Source: JAJRAG01 sp050010535 (GTDB lineage: Archaea; Thermoplasmatota; Thermoplasmata; Methanomassiliicoccales; JACIVX01). From it: a stretch of DNA of 64,000 bases. The stretch is taken from NCBI GenBank assembly GCA_050010535.1, contig JBEKKT010000003.1, forward strand, positions 1 to 64,000, written 5' to 3'. This document shows, one piece after another, positions 34,143-43,297 of this stretch. Position numbers and translations under genes: made by a program. The notes under the pieces are model-generated. The model was not told the origin of the DNA, made no database searches, and saw only the letters and a list, made by a program, of their open reading frames with translations. Each line of letters starts with the position of its first letter. The stretch's first letter is position 1.

Positions 34143-34585
34143 GTCTGTTCAAGAAGATACTGATACCGACTGATGGAAGTGAGTACACGAAAGCGGCCAT
34201 AGGCAAGGGCCTCGAACTTGCCAAACTCATGGACGCTCAGGTCACGGCCCTTTACGTCGTCGACCAGACCTCATTCATCAATTTCCCGATGGATTCAACG
34301 ATAGTCAGCGTCTATTCGCTTCTGGAGAAGGAGGGCAAGGATGCTGTGGATTTCGTGAAGACGGAGGGCGCGAAGACCGGCGTCAAGGTGGACGCGATCG
34401 TGGAGGAGGGCTCGCCAGTGAGAAAGATCGTTGAGGCCTCTCGAGCTCATGATCTCATCGTCATGGGAACGCTCGGCCGAACCGGCATGTCCAAAATCCT
34501 TCTGGGCAGCGTTGCCGAGCGCGTCGTGAGATACGCTCATTGCCCCGTTCTCGTCGTCAGGGCGACCAGGGAGGAATCTTCATGA
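34139..34585 (+). CDS. Universal stress protein (UspA family)
   Basis: A 148-residue UspA-fold protein with the ATP-binding signature GTLGRTGMSKILLGSVAE (about 117-134), so it probably binds ATP. Its start overlaps the amidohydrolase stop and its stop overlaps the next CBS gene (ATGA both times). The pairing with CBS adenosine-nucleotide sensors suggests an energy-state module. Confidence 0.93.
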   Translation: MSLFKKILIPTDGSEYTKAAIGKGLELAKLMDAQVTALYVVDQTSFINFPMDSTIVSVYSLLEKEGKDAVDFVKTEGAKTGVKVDAIVEEGSPVRKIVEASRAHDLIVMGTLGRTGMSKILLGSVAERVVRYAHCPVLVVRATREESS

Positions 34586-35433
34586 CAATGGTAGAGGAAG
34601 TGATGACCCCGAATCCGATAGTCGCCCAGGTACCGGGCAACAGAAACGATGTGCTAAAGACAATGGTCAAACACAATCTGACCGGACTGCCCGTCGTTAG
34701 GAGGAACGATGGTTCTTTGGCAGGGTTGATAACCAGGCAGGACATATTCGAAAAGCCAGACGAGGATCAGTTGGCGTTGATAATGAACAGGGACCCACCA
34801 TCCATCGGCCCGAAGGACAACGTGAAGAAGGCGGCCCAGATATTCTGCACGAGGCAGACCCGCCATCTTCCCGTGGTGGAAGCAAAGAAGCTCGTGGGGA
34901 TCGTCACACCAACCGACCTCCTATCCGTCGTGGAGAAGATTGCGACGAACGTCCCGGTCGAGAGCGTGATCCGCTCCCCGTGCGTCCCGATTTATCAGGA
35001 CGCCCCCTTGGCTGTCGCCCTTGTGACATTCAAAGTCACGAAGGCGAATGCGCTGCCGGTCCTCGACGACACCGGCAGACTGTCTGGCATACTGACGGAC
35101 AGGGACATTTTCAACAAATCGTACGTCAACGGCTCCGTTGCGATGGCGGACCTGGGGATAGGGCAAGACGAGGACGAGTGGACCTGGGAGGGTCTTCGGA
35201 ACGTCATGAAGCTTTGGTACGAGGTGTCGAAGATAGAACTCCCTGGTTTACCAGTCAGGGATATTATGGTCCGCTCCCCGGTCACGGTTTTCAGGAAGAC
35301 GAGCATATCCGAAGCGGCCAGGATCATGAGGAAGAACGATTTCGGACAGCTGCCGGTCAGAGATTCGAAGGACAACCTGCTTGCCATGATTTATGATTTT
35401 GACGTCATATCGTTTCTTGCTGGGGATTTGTGA
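34582..35433 (+). CDS. Tetra-CBS domain protein
   Basis: A 283-residue protein made of four CBS repeats and little else. Repeats begin near VEEVMTPNPIV (1), NRDPPSIGPKDNVKKA (2), IRSPCVPIYQDAPLAVA (3) and VRDIMVRSPVTVFRKTSISEA (4). CBS pairs usually bind AMP, ATP or S-adenosylmethionine. The region between repeats 3 and 4 carries a helix with DEWTWEGLRNVMKLWYEVSK. ATG 34582 has GGAGG upstream and overlaps uspA; glyS begins on the last base of its stop. Confidence 0.9.
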   Translation: MTMVEEVMTPNPIVAQVPGNRNDVLKTMVKHNLTGLPVVRRNDGSLAGLITRQDIFEKPDEDQLALIMNRDPPSIGPKDNVKKAAQIFCTRQTRHLPVVEAKKLVGIVTPTDLLSVVEKIATNVPVESVIRSPCVPIYQDAPLAVALVTFKVTKANALPVLDDTGRLSGILTDRDIFNKSYVNGSVAMADLGIGQDEDEWTWEGLRNVMKLWYEVSKIELPGLPVRDIMVRSPVTVFRKTSISEAARIMRKNDFGQLPVRDSKDNLLAMIYDFDVISFLAGDL

Positions 35434-37124
35434 TGGAAGCTGCGGACGTCCTTTCGCTGTGCAAGCGAAGAGGATTCATTTGGCCGGCTTATGAGATATA
35501 TGGCGGTGTGGCGGGCATGTATGATTACGGCCCGCTTGGTGTGATACTGAAGAACAACATCATCGACGTTTGGCGGAATGCATACACGCTGGGCGAGGGC
35601 TTCATCGAGATCGACGGCGACACGATCGGACCTGAGATCGTTTTCAAGGCCTCGGGTCACGTCGACGCGTTCTCGGACAAGATTGTCTCTTGCCTCTCTT
35701 GCAAGGAGTCGTTCAGAGCGGACCACCTGGCGAAGGACCTCAGCCCAAAGTCCGGCGCTCTTCCGATTAAGGAACTCGAGGACCTTCTGAAAGCGAACGG
35801 GGTCAAGTGCCCACAGTGCGGAGGAGACCTTTCAAATGTCGAGGATTTCAATCTAATGTTCAAGACTACGATAGGCCCGGGTTTCGGCAGGAAGGGGTAT
35901 CTTAGGCCGGAGACCGCGCAGGGAATCTTCGTGGATTACGTCCCTTTGTATCGATACGTGAGGGAGAGATTGCCTTTCGGAGCCATACAAATAGGGAGGG
36001 GGTATAGGAATGAGATCTCTCCCCGCCAGGGCGTCATCAGGCTGAGGGAATTCAACATGATGGAGGCGGAGCTGTTCGTGGACCCTGAGAACAAGACCTG
36101 GCCTCGCTTCGACAAGGTGAGGAACGAGATGATGAAGCTCGTCCCGAACGACGGATCCGAGGTGGAGATGACAGTCGGAGAGGCCGTTGACAAGGGCGTC
36201 ATCGCGCACGCGACACTCGGGTACTTCATGTGTTTCACTCAAGAATTCCTGAAGACGGTCGGAGTCGATCCGGAGAGAATGAGGTTCCGCCAACATCTCA
36301 AGACGGAGATGGCACACTACGCGATCGACTGCTGGGACGTCGAGGCGCTGCTCAGCTACGGCTGGACGGAGATCGTCGGCATTGCGGATAGGGGAGCTTG
36401 GGACCTGTCCAGGCACATCCAGTTCTCGAATGCGGACATGACGGCTTTCAAGCGCTTCGACGAACCGCAGGAGGTCGAGCGCGAGGTGATCAAGGCCAGG
36501 TACGATACACTAGGTCCAGTTTTCAAGGGCAAGTCCGCAAAGATCGGGAAAACGCTCGAGGCGGCGGACCCATCTGAAGCGAGGGTGGGGCACATCACCA
36601 TCGAAGTCGATGGGGAGCCCATCACCCTCGAAAGCAAGTACTTCGAGGTTGCGAAAGTCAAGGAGAAGATCAGCGGGAAGAAGGTCGTTCCGCACGTGAT
36701 CGAGCCCTCCCACGGTCTGGACCGGATATTGTACACCTGCCTTGAGCACGCATACAGTCCGTCGGCCGACGGATACATCGTGCTTCGCCTCAAGCCGATT
36801 GTCGCGCCGATCAAGGTGGGCGTTTTTCCACTCATGTCAAAGGATAATCTTGACACGAAGGCGGCCGAGATCGACGAGAGGCTCAGGATGAGCGGCATAA
36901 CGACTTACTTCGACGACTCGGGATCAATCGGCAGGCGATATGCGAGGATGGATGAAGCGGGAACCCCCTGGTGCATCACTGTGGACTATGACACTCCAAA
37001 GGATGGGTCGGTCACGATTCGGGACAGAAATACGACTAAGCAGATCCGGATACCGGCCGAGAGCGTGGTTTCAATAGTGAACGCATTGATTTGCGGAAGC
37101 CCGTTCAACGACCTTAAGAAATGA
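35433..37124 (+). CDS. glyS: Glycyl-tRNA synthetase
   Basis: The 563-residue alpha2-type GlyRS of archaea and eukaryotes (class II). It opens with CKRRGFIWPAYEIYGGVAGMYDYGPLG. A zinc-ribbon-like insert (CLSCKESF and CPQCGG) follows, then LRPETAQGIFVDY, motif 2 (FGAIQIGRGYRNEISPRQG) and motif 3 in EPSHGLDRILYT. The anticodon-binding domain (KVGVFPLMSKDNLDTKAAEI) is at the end. It starts at the A of the upstream TGA, so it is translationally coupled to a CBS gene. This links glycine charging to a nucleotide-sensing operon. Confidence 0.96.
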   Translation: MEAADVLSLCKRRGFIWPAYEIYGGVAGMYDYGPLGVILKNNIIDVWRNAYTLGEGFIEIDGDTIGPEIVFKASGHVDAFSDKIVSCLSCKESFRADHLAKDLSPKSGALPIKELEDLLKANGVKCPQCGGDLSNVEDFNLMFKTTIGPGFGRKGYLRPETAQGIFVDYVPLYRYVRERLPFGAIQIGRGYRNEISPRQGVIRLREFNMMEAELFVDPENKTWPRFDKVRNEMMKLVPNDGSEVEMTVGEAVDKGVIAHATLGYFMCFTQEFLKTVGVDPERMRFRQHLKTEMAHYAIDCWDVEALLSYGWTEIVGIADRGAWDLSRHIQFSNADMTAFKRFDEPQEVEREVIKARYDTLGPVFKGKSAKIGKTLEAADPSEARVGHITIEVDGEPITLESKYFEVAKVKEKISGKKVVPHVIEPSHGLDRILYTCLEHAYSPSADGYIVLRLKPIVAPIKVGVFPLMSKDNLDTKAAEIDERLRMSGITTYFDDSGSIGRRYARMDEAGTPWCITVDYDTPKDGSVTIRDRNTTKQIRIPAESVVSIVNALICGSPFNDLKK

Positions 37125-37262
37125 ATGGGCTGGAATCGGTGGGATTGGAGGCAGGAATGCAGCTCCGATGCGCATCGATCCTGATGTAAACCCGACTCGA
37201 TAGACCGGTAGATGCTGTTTAAGTAACTTTGGCTCCAATATGCAGGAACGGGGTGAGAGGAA

Positions 37263-38450
37263 GTGAATGGCGAGGGTTTGGAAACTGTGAAGGCACGAGA
37301 AAAGCTCAGGTCCATGATCGAGTCACACAAGACCGAGGACCTGATGGCCAAACAGTACGAGACCGCGGATCCAGAAATGACGATTTCGGACGTCGTCGCA
37401 AGGATGCGAGCGATGGACCTACACGAGATACCAGTGGTCGCAGACAGCAACAAGCTGATGGGCATAATCAGCTACGGTTCGTTGTTGAAGAGGAAGAACC
37501 TGCCGATCAGCACGAAGGCTAAATCAGTGATGGAGAACCCGCCGGAAATCAAGGAGGAGACCGCGATCACGGAGGTCGCGGAGAAGATTGTCTCTACGGG
37601 ATACCGCCAGATCCCCGTGGTGCGCGGGAAGAAGATCCTCGGTGTAATCTCGAGGGAGCACATCGTGAAGATGGTCCTGGATATCAAAGACCTGAAGAGC
37701 ATCCCGGTCAAGGAGGTGATGACCACCGAGGTCCAGACGGTTACGTCTGGGGACTCGCTGAAGCGTGCAATTGAGCTCATGGGAAAGCTAGACGTAAAAG
37801 CGTTGCCGGTAGTCGATGAAATGAACCGGCTCGTCGGGATCATCGGAGTGAAGGACATTGTGAATTACGGCTGGGCCAGTCGAACCAGCGAGACGGTAGG
37901 GGAGATTTCAGGCAGAAGTAAGCCGGTCGAAGTAGAAGTGGGATCCCTTTCAGTGGATAACCCAGTCACTGTAGGGCCCGAGAGCTCCATCGGGCAGGCA
38001 GCGGGCATGATGCTTGATAGGAAGATATCCACTCTGCCGGTGGTGGAGAAGGACCAGATCAAAGGGATATTGACCACCTACGATGTCGTCGAGCTGATAG
38101 CCTCATTCAGAGCGAGGGACATGGTCTACGTCCAGATCACCGGTCTAGAAGAGGAGGACCGCCACTCCCTGGATGTGATGGACCGGGAGATTGAGGCAGA
38201 ATTGAAGAAGATCGCCAGGCTGTCGAAGCCTCTTCTGTTTACGCTGCACGTCGCGAAGCACAATCCCGCCGGCAACGTGGCCAAGTACAGTCTCCACGGC
38301 CGGCTGATAACCGAGGACAAGATCTTTGTCGCTAAGGCGATCGAATGGAACCTTATCAAAGCCACGATCGCGACGATGGAACGGCTCCAGAACATGGTGA
38401 AGGAAATGAAGGAGTCTAGGTTGGACCAGCGGAGAAAGGCGAAGGGTTGA
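37263..38450 (+). CDS. Tetra-CBS protein with HPF/S30AE-like C-terminal domain
   Basis: A 395-residue protein with four CBS repeats (starting about 24, 83, 146 and 235), each with the HEIPVV, RQIPVV, KALPVV or STLPVV strand. The C-terminal about 110 residues begin VYVQITGLEEEDRHSLDVMD and continue with AKYSLHGRLITEDKIFVAKA and a long basic helix. This part resembles the S30AE/hibernation-promoting-factor fold of ribosome-binding proteins. A nucleotide-controlled ribosome-hibernation role is inferred. The GTG start has GAGAGGA upstream. It lies 138 bp after glyS, before valS. Confidence 0.75.
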   Translation: MNGEGLETVKAREKLRSMIESHKTEDLMAKQYETADPEMTISDVVARMRAMDLHEIPVVADSNKLMGIISYGSLLKRKNLPISTKAKSVMENPPEIKEETAITEVAEKIVSTGYRQIPVVRGKKILGVISREHIVKMVLDIKDLKSIPVKEVMTTEVQTVTSGDSLKRAIELMGKLDVKALPVVDEMNRLVGIIGVKDIVNYGWASRTSETVGEISGRSKPVEVEVGSLSVDNPVTVGPESSIGQAAGMMLDRKISTLPVVEKDQIKGILTTYDVVELIASFRARDMVYVQITGLEEEDRHSLDVMDREIEAELKKIARLSKPLLFTLHVAKHNPAGNVAKYSLHGRLITEDKIFVAKAIEWNLIKATIATMERLQNMVKEMKESRLDQRRKAKG

Positions 38451-38469
38451 GCCCTTGGCCCCTCAGCAA

Positions 38470-38479
38470 CTTTTTAAAG
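38470..38479 (+). promoter_or_regulatory. TATA-like box for valS
   Basis: CTTTTTAAAG lies 26-35 bp before ATG 38505 but only 8-17 bp before ATG 38487, so the downstream ATG is the more likely start. Confidence 0.5.
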
Positions 38480-38504
38480 CGGGCCAATGGTATTCCCCCT
38501 CCTC

Positions 38505-41126
38505 ATGACTCAATACGAAGCCGTGCCTACCGAGAGGAAGTGGCAGAAGAAGTGGAAGGAGTGGGATCTTTACAGGTTCGATCAGTCGTCCTCGACTCCC
38601 GTTTATAGCGTTGACAACCCGCCGAGGTACACATCCGGCTCCCTGCACTTGGGACATGCCACTGGATATTCCTTGATTGATTTCGCTGCGAGATATCACC
38701 GAATGAGAGGGTACAACGTCTTCTTCCCCCTTTGCTTCGACGTGAACGGGACGCCCACGGAGGTCAGGGTCGAAAAGAAGTACGGGATCACGAAGCTGTC
38801 GATACCGAGGCAGGAGTACATCAAGCTCTGTAGCGAATACGCGAATAGCTTCATAGATGAGATGACTCACCAGTTCGAGATCCTCGGGGAATCGATGGAC
38901 CCGAGCATCTACTATCAGACCGACGCGCCCTACTACAGAAGAATCACCCAGATATCGTTTCTGAGGATGCTCGAAAAGGGCATCGTTTACAAAGGGACTT
39001 ACCCCGTCAACTGGTGCCCGAGGTGCATCACCGCCCTGGCAGATGCTGAAATCGAGTACCAGCAGAACGTCACTAAGCTCAATTTCGTCAAGTTCCGCGT
39101 GAAGGGTACGGACGAATGCGCCATCATTGCTACCACGAGGCCGGAGCTCATCTGCACGTGCCAGCTCGTGGCGGTCCATCCTGATGACAAGGCCAAGAAG
39201 GCATTGGTCAGTGGGACCCTTCTCACCCCTATTTACGACAGAGAGGTCAAGATCATCGCGGATCCGAAGGTCGACCCGAAGTTCGGATCGGGAATCGTCA
39301 TGATCTGCACGATCGGGGACAAGGATGACCTGGAATGGGTCATGAAATATGATCTTCCATTCGAGAAAGGAATCGACGAGCAGGGGAGGATGACCGAGGT
39401 CGCAGGAAAGTATTCAGGGCTGCCAGTGAGAGAGGCGAGGAAGAGGGTGATCGAGGATCTTAAGGAAGCCGGGCTTCTGGTCAAACAGGAGGACACGGAA
39501 CAGAACGTCAGCACCTGCTGGCGCTGTCACGAACCGATCGAGTTCCTCCAGGTGCCCCAGTGGTTCCTGAAGACCCTCGACTTCAAGGACGATGTCCTGG
39601 CGAAATCAAATGAACTGAGGTGGTTCCCAGACTTCATGAAGGTCCGCCTGCGCGATTGGGTGGAATCCCTCGAATGGGACTGGGTAATATCAAGACAACG
39701 GTACTTTGCAACCCCGATCCCCATATGGGAGTGCGTGGAGTGCGGCCAGGTAGTTCCGGCGAGGGAAGAGGACTGTTATGTCGATCCCACCGTGGACCCC
39801 CCCATTGTCGAGAAGTGCCCGAAATGCGGGGGCAAGCTCAAGGGTTGCGAGGATGTGTTCGACACCTGGATGGACTCAAGCATCTCGCCCCTCTACAATA
39901 CCTACTGGCTCCGAGACCTGGAGAAGTTCAAGAGACTCTATCCGATGTCCCTTCGCCCGCAGTCGCACGACATCATCCGGACCTGGGCATTCTACACGCT
40001 TCTTAGAGAGCATTTGCTCGTGGCACAGAAGCCCTGGAACGACATCATGATTCACGGATTCATCATGGCCGCGGATGGCACCCCAATGCACTCATCCCTG
40101 GGGAACGTGATCGACCCGATGCCGATCCTGGAGAAGAACGGAGCAGATGCACTCCGATATTATGCATGCACCTGCTCGCTCGGCGAGGACAACGCGTTTA
40201 GGGAGAAGGACGTCGTGCATGGCGGCAGACTCTGCACGAAGCTGTGGAACATTGGCAAGTTCGTCGGGAGCGTCGTCACGGAGCAACCGAACATGGAGGG
40301 GCTGCGCCCCACCGACAAGTGGATACTTAGCAGATACAGCAGAGTGGTCGAGTCCGCCACGGGGCACTATGACAACTACTCTTTCGACAAGGCGATGAGG
40401 GCGATAGAAGACTTTGTGTGGCACGAGTTCGCCGACCACTACTTGGAAATGATCAAGTTCAGGACCAGAGACCCAAGCGATGAAGGCGTCAAGTTCACGC
40501 TCTATACCGTCTGTCTCGGGATTTTGAAAATGCTCGCTCCTCTACTACCTCACGTCACTGAGGAAGTGTACCAAACCAGCTTCCGGGCGATCGAGGGGAA
40601 CAAGAGCATACACGTGAGCAAGTGGCCCGTGCCAGTTCTTGTTGACGAAAAGGAGGAGGGGCGCGGAGAGTTGGTGAAAGAGGTCATTGGCGCCCTGAGA
40701 TCATGGAAGGCCGAGAATGGGATTCCCCTAAACGAGGAGATAGCCCTGATCGAACTCATCGGGGAGGGAGCGGAGCGGCTGTTCGGCTGCGAGAGGGACA
40801 TTGCTCAGACGATCAGGGCGAAAGAGCTCAAGATAGAAAGACAGGTCGAGCTAGAAGAGAAGATAGTCGCGCTGAAGCCCGTGATGTCGAGGATTGGGCC
40901 GATGTTCAAACAGAAGGCGAATGAGATCATCGACAGGTTGCAGGCACTTGACCCCGCCGAGGTCGCTGCTTCGATCGATGCTACTCCAGTCGAAATCGGA
41001 TTGTCGGATGGGTCAACAGTTCAAGTGGACAAGGATCTTGTGACTTTCAAGAGGAAGCTCGTTCTGCACGGCGAAGAAGTGAAGACATTCCAGGTCAGGA
41101 AAGTGCTGGTCGCGGTGCAGAGATGA
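38505..41126 (+). CDS. valS: Valyl-tRNA synthetase
   Basis: An 873-residue class I synthetase charging tRNA-Val. It has the HIGH motif in PPRYTSGSLHLGHATGY (about 40-56), the editing domain with ATTRPELICTCQLVAVHP, and a zinc ribbon (CVECGQVV, CPKCGG). VFDTWMDSSISPL and the anticodon-binding helical domain follow. The KMSKS loop reads TPMHSSLGNVIDP and so lacks both usual lysines. The rest of the active site is normal, so the enzyme is probably functional with a divergent loop. LeuRS and IleRS are less likely, given FDVNGTPTEVRVEKKYG and the DTWMDSS motif. Confidence 0.9.
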   Translation: MTQYEAVPTERKWQKKWKEWDLYRFDQSSSTPVYSVDNPPRYTSGSLHLGHATGYSLIDFAARYHRMRGYNVFFPLCFDVNGTPTEVRVEKKYGITKLSIPRQEYIKLCSEYANSFIDEMTHQFEILGESMDPSIYYQTDAPYYRRITQISFLRMLEKGIVYKGTYPVNWCPRCITALADAEIEYQQNVTKLNFVKFRVKGTDECAIIATTRPELICTCQLVAVHPDDKAKKALVSGTLLTPIYDREVKIIADPKVDPKFGSGIVMICTIGDKDDLEWVMKYDLPFEKGIDEQGRMTEVAGKYSGLPVREARKRVIEDLKEAGLLVKQEDTEQNVSTCWRCHEPIEFLQVPQWFLKTLDFKDDVLAKSNELRWFPDFMKVRLRDWVESLEWDWVISRQRYFATPIPIWECVECGQVVPAREEDCYVDPTVDPPIVEKCPKCGGKLKGCEDVFDTWMDSSISPLYNTYWLRDLEKFKRLYPMSLRPQSHDIIRTWAFYTLLREHLLVAQKPWNDIMIHGFIMAADGTPMHSSLGNVIDPMPILEKNGADALRYYACTCSLGEDNAFREKDVVHGGRLCTKLWNIGKFVGSVVTEQPNMEGLRPTDKWILSRYSRVVESATGHYDNYSFDKAMRAIEDFVWHEFADHYLEMIKFRTRDPSDEGVKFTLYTVCLGILKMLAPLLPHVTEEVYQTSFRAIEGNKSIHVSKWPVPVLVDEKEEGRGELVKEVIGALRSWKAENGIPLNEEIALIELIGEGAERLFGCERDIAQTIRAKELKIERQVELEEKIVALKPVMSRIGPMFKQKANEIIDRLQALDPAEVAASIDATPVEIGLSDGSTVQVDKDLVTFKRKLVLHGEEVKTFQVRKVLVAVQR

Positions 41127-41164
41127 TCCAGCACCACGACCTGAGCGCCCGCAAGATCCGATAA

Positions 41165-42580
41165 CTAGCTGGCCGAACGGCGCGGCACCGGATCGGCTCT
41201 GATCCTCTTACCACGATAGTCCGCCTGATCAAGGCCCTTCATCGCGTTGTAAGCCACGTCCTTGTGAACCTCGAACTCGCTAGACTTCTCCCCCAGTTCA
41301 ACATGACCGATGGCTATCTCGCTGATGTCCCCCCTTTTCCGAACGAACTCGACGATGTCGTTCATTCCAACCTTGTCCGCCTTCCCGAGGTTGATTCTGA
41401 ACTTCACCATGCCGAATATGTCCACATACTCGTCGAAGTCCCACACCTTCCTGACAACATCCCTTTCCCCGGTCGTCGGGACCTCCGCTTGCTCGATCCC
41501 CGCTCCTCCGAATTCCTTGATTCCCTCGAGAAGATGCTCCTCGTCAGAGCTGACGAAAGTGATGGCCTTTCCTTCCTTGCCAGCCCTGCCTGTCCGCCCG
41601 ATGCGGTGCACATACCACTCGGGACTCTCAGGTATGTCGTAGTTGATGACGATGGTTACATCCTCGATGTCCAAGCCCCTCGCGGCCACGTCCGTCGCGA
41701 TGAGCACCTTCACCTTGCCCTTGCGGAAATCGGTCAGGACCCGCTCCCTCTGAGCCTGTGAAAGATCACCGTGCAGCGCCTCGGCCGGATAGCCATAGGA
41801 TTTCAATCGCTGCTCCAGGATGTCCACCATCCGTTTCGTGGAGCAGAAGACAATCGCTTTGGGCTTCTCCTTGTCAAGGACCCTGCAGAGGGCCCATATC
41901 TTGTTCTTCCTGCCGACCTTGAAGTATATCTGTTTGGTCGACGGAAGGACGAGCTCTTCCTCGCTGATGATAACCATTTCCGGATTCTTCATGTGGTCCG
42001 CGCCGAGCCTTCTGACCCCCTCAGGGATCGTGGCCGAGAAGAGGTACGTGTTCCGCTCCTTCGGAATTTGCCTGATGATGTAGTCAATGTCCTCAATGAA
42101 ACCCATGTCAAGCATCCGGTCTGCCTCGTCGAGAACCAGGAAGCGAATGCCGCTCAGGTCCAGGGTCTTACGCTTTATATGGTCTATGACTCTTCCCGGA
42201 GTGCCTGACACGATATCGACCCCTCTCTTCAGGGCCTCGAACTGGACGGATATCGCCTGTCCACCGTATACTGGAATCGTCTTGATGTCCAAGTGCGCTC
42301 CGAGCTTCTTTATCTCTTCAGAGACTTGAATGGCGAGCTCACGGGTCGGCACAAGCACGAGCGCACTCGGCTTCATCCCGTGGCGCATCTTCTGAAGGAT
42401 GGGGATCGCGAACGCAGCAGTCTTCCCGGTGCCGGTTTGTGCCTGCGATATGACATCTCTTCCCTGTGCCATCAATGGTATCGCTGCCAGCTGCACAGGC
42501 GTAGGTTCGGTGAACCCCATTTCCTCTATAGATCTCATTATTCGAGAGTCAATGTTCAGTGATTCAAAACCATCGCTCAT
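41165..42580 (-). CDS. DEAD-box RNA helicase with DbpA-like RNA-binding domain
   Basis: A 471-residue helicase with all core motifs: AQTGTGKT (motif I), PTRELA (Ia), LDEADRMLDMG (II), FSATIPE (III), HGDLSQAQRERVL, ATDVAARGLDIEDV (V) and HRIGRTGRAG (VI). The C-terminal about 80 residues (FRINLGKADKVGMNDIVEFV, IGHVELGEKSSEFEV) form a DbpA/CsdA-type RNA-binding domain. It probably helps ribosome assembly or RNA remodelling. It converges on valS. Confidence 0.94.
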   Translation of the reverse strand: MSDGFESLNIDSRIMRSIEEMGFTEPTPVQLAAIPLMAQGRDVISQAQTGTGKTAAFAIPILQKMRHGMKPSALVLVPTRELAIQVSEEIKKLGAHLDIKTIPVYGGQAISVQFEALKRGVDIVSGTPGRVIDHIKRKTLDLSGIRFLVLDEADRMLDMGFIEDIDYIIRQIPKERNTYLFSATIPEGVRRLGADHMKNPEMVIISEEELVLPSTKQIYFKVGRKNKIWALCRVLDKEKPKAIVFCSTKRMVDILEQRLKSYGYPAEALHGDLSQAQRERVLTDFRKGKVKVLIATDVAARGLDIEDVTIVINYDIPESPEWYVHRIGRTGRAGKEGKAITFVSSDEEHLLEGIKEFGGAGIEQAEVPTTGERDVVRKVWDFDEYVDIFGMVKFRINLGKADKVGMNDIVEFVRKRGDISEIAIGHVELGEKSSEFEVHKDVAYNAMKGLDQADYRGKRIRADPVPRRSAS

Positions 42581-42689
42581 GATTCATCACGCTAACGAGG
42601 AGTCCGATGACACTTATGTTCTATAACCTTTGCCTCTATCGGGGGGGGTTCAGTGGATGTCACCGACTGGACACGCAAATGAAACAAAG

Positions 42690-42697
42690 TTTATATG
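42690..42697 (+). promoter_or_regulatory. TATA box of tRNA-Gly
   Basis: TTTATATG lies 31-38 bp before the mature 5' end of the tRNA. Confidence 0.55.
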
Positions 42698-42727
42698 AAG
42701 CAAGGACGTTCAGATGGGCAGGGCCAC

Positions 42728-42801
42728 GCGGGCGTAGTGTAGACTGGTTATCACTTAAGCTTGCCAAGCTTAAAACTCGGGTTCAAATCCCGACGCCCGC
42801 A
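42728..42801 (+). tRNA. tRNA-Gly (GCC)
   Basis: The acceptor stem GCGGGCG pairs perfectly with CGCCCGC. The anticodon arm is UAAGC-UUGCCAA-GCUUA with anticodon GCC. The T arm is CGGG-TTCAAAT-CCCG with discriminator A73. There is no intron and no encoded CCA. It lies divergent from the helicase gene. Confidence 0.95.
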
Positions 42802-42961
42802 CTCTCAATTGGGGATATGTATGTGATTCCGGCAAAGGATACAAAGAAAAAGGACCTTTGAGACTGACGGCGATTCGCGAGACAATCGAAGCTTAGGCAG
42901 AGGACCGCAACGTGCCGAAGCTTTTCAATCTAATGGATTTGCTCACTTTAGGCGAAAGTCC

Positions 42962-43104
42962 CTTATACTTGACTGATCTGTCCCGGTATTAGGCTAAATT
43001 GAATAGCCAAGCTGGGCTTGGTAACTGGCACGGATGCAAAACCGACAAGTTCCACCAGGATGAGGCGTTAGATTTAGTCAAGAGTCAGATGGAGGTGAAT
43101 AGAA
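42962..43104 (+). other. Possible structured leader ahead of a small zinc-protein gene
   Basis: Between tRNA-Gly (end 42801) and the small ORF at 43105 there is no other gene. A TATA-like CTTATACTT at about 42962-42970 would start RNA near 42995, giving a leader of about 110 nt. Such a leader is long for this genome, where most messages look leaderless. It contains a perfect 6-bp hairpin, CCAAGC-TGG-GCTTGG, at 43007-43021 and ends in GGAGGTGA. Whether it is regulatory or a separate small RNA cannot be told. Confidence 0.3.
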
Positions 43105-43257
43105 GTGTACGACAGGCCACCGCGCGAAATGCACAAGGCGGTTTGCTCCGATTGCGGCAAGGAATGCGAAGTTCCTTTCAAGCCCACAGACGGCAGACCA
43201 GTATATTGCCGCGATTGCTACCAGAAGCATCGCCCACCGAGGCGAAGCAGGTACTAA
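43105..43257 (+). CDS. Small CxxC-x(n)-CxxC zinc-ribbon protein
   Basis: A 50-residue protein: MYDRPPREMHKAVCSDCGKE, then CEVPFKPTDG, RPVYCRDCYQ and a basic tail KHRPPRRSRY. The two CxxC pairs (C14/C17 and C35/C38) form a zinc ribbon, with an extra cysteine at 21. The family is widespread in bacteria and archaea as a short, basic, nucleic-acid-associated-looking protein of unknown role. The GTG start has a strong GGAGGTGA seven bases upstream. A hairpin and T6 run follow the gene. Confidence 0.85.
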   Translation: MYDRPPREMHKAVCSDCGKECEVPFKPTDGRPVYCRDCYQKHRPPRRSRY

Positions 43258-43263
43258 ACATCA

Positions 43264-43297
43264 AGGCATTAAGAATGCCTAGTGAGCGGATTTTTTA
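43264..43297 (+). terminator. Hairpin plus T-run after the zinc-ribbon gene
   Basis: AGGCATT-AAG-AATGCCT forms a perfect 7-bp stem at 43264-43280, followed about ten bases later by TTTTTT (43291-43296). Confidence 0.5.
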
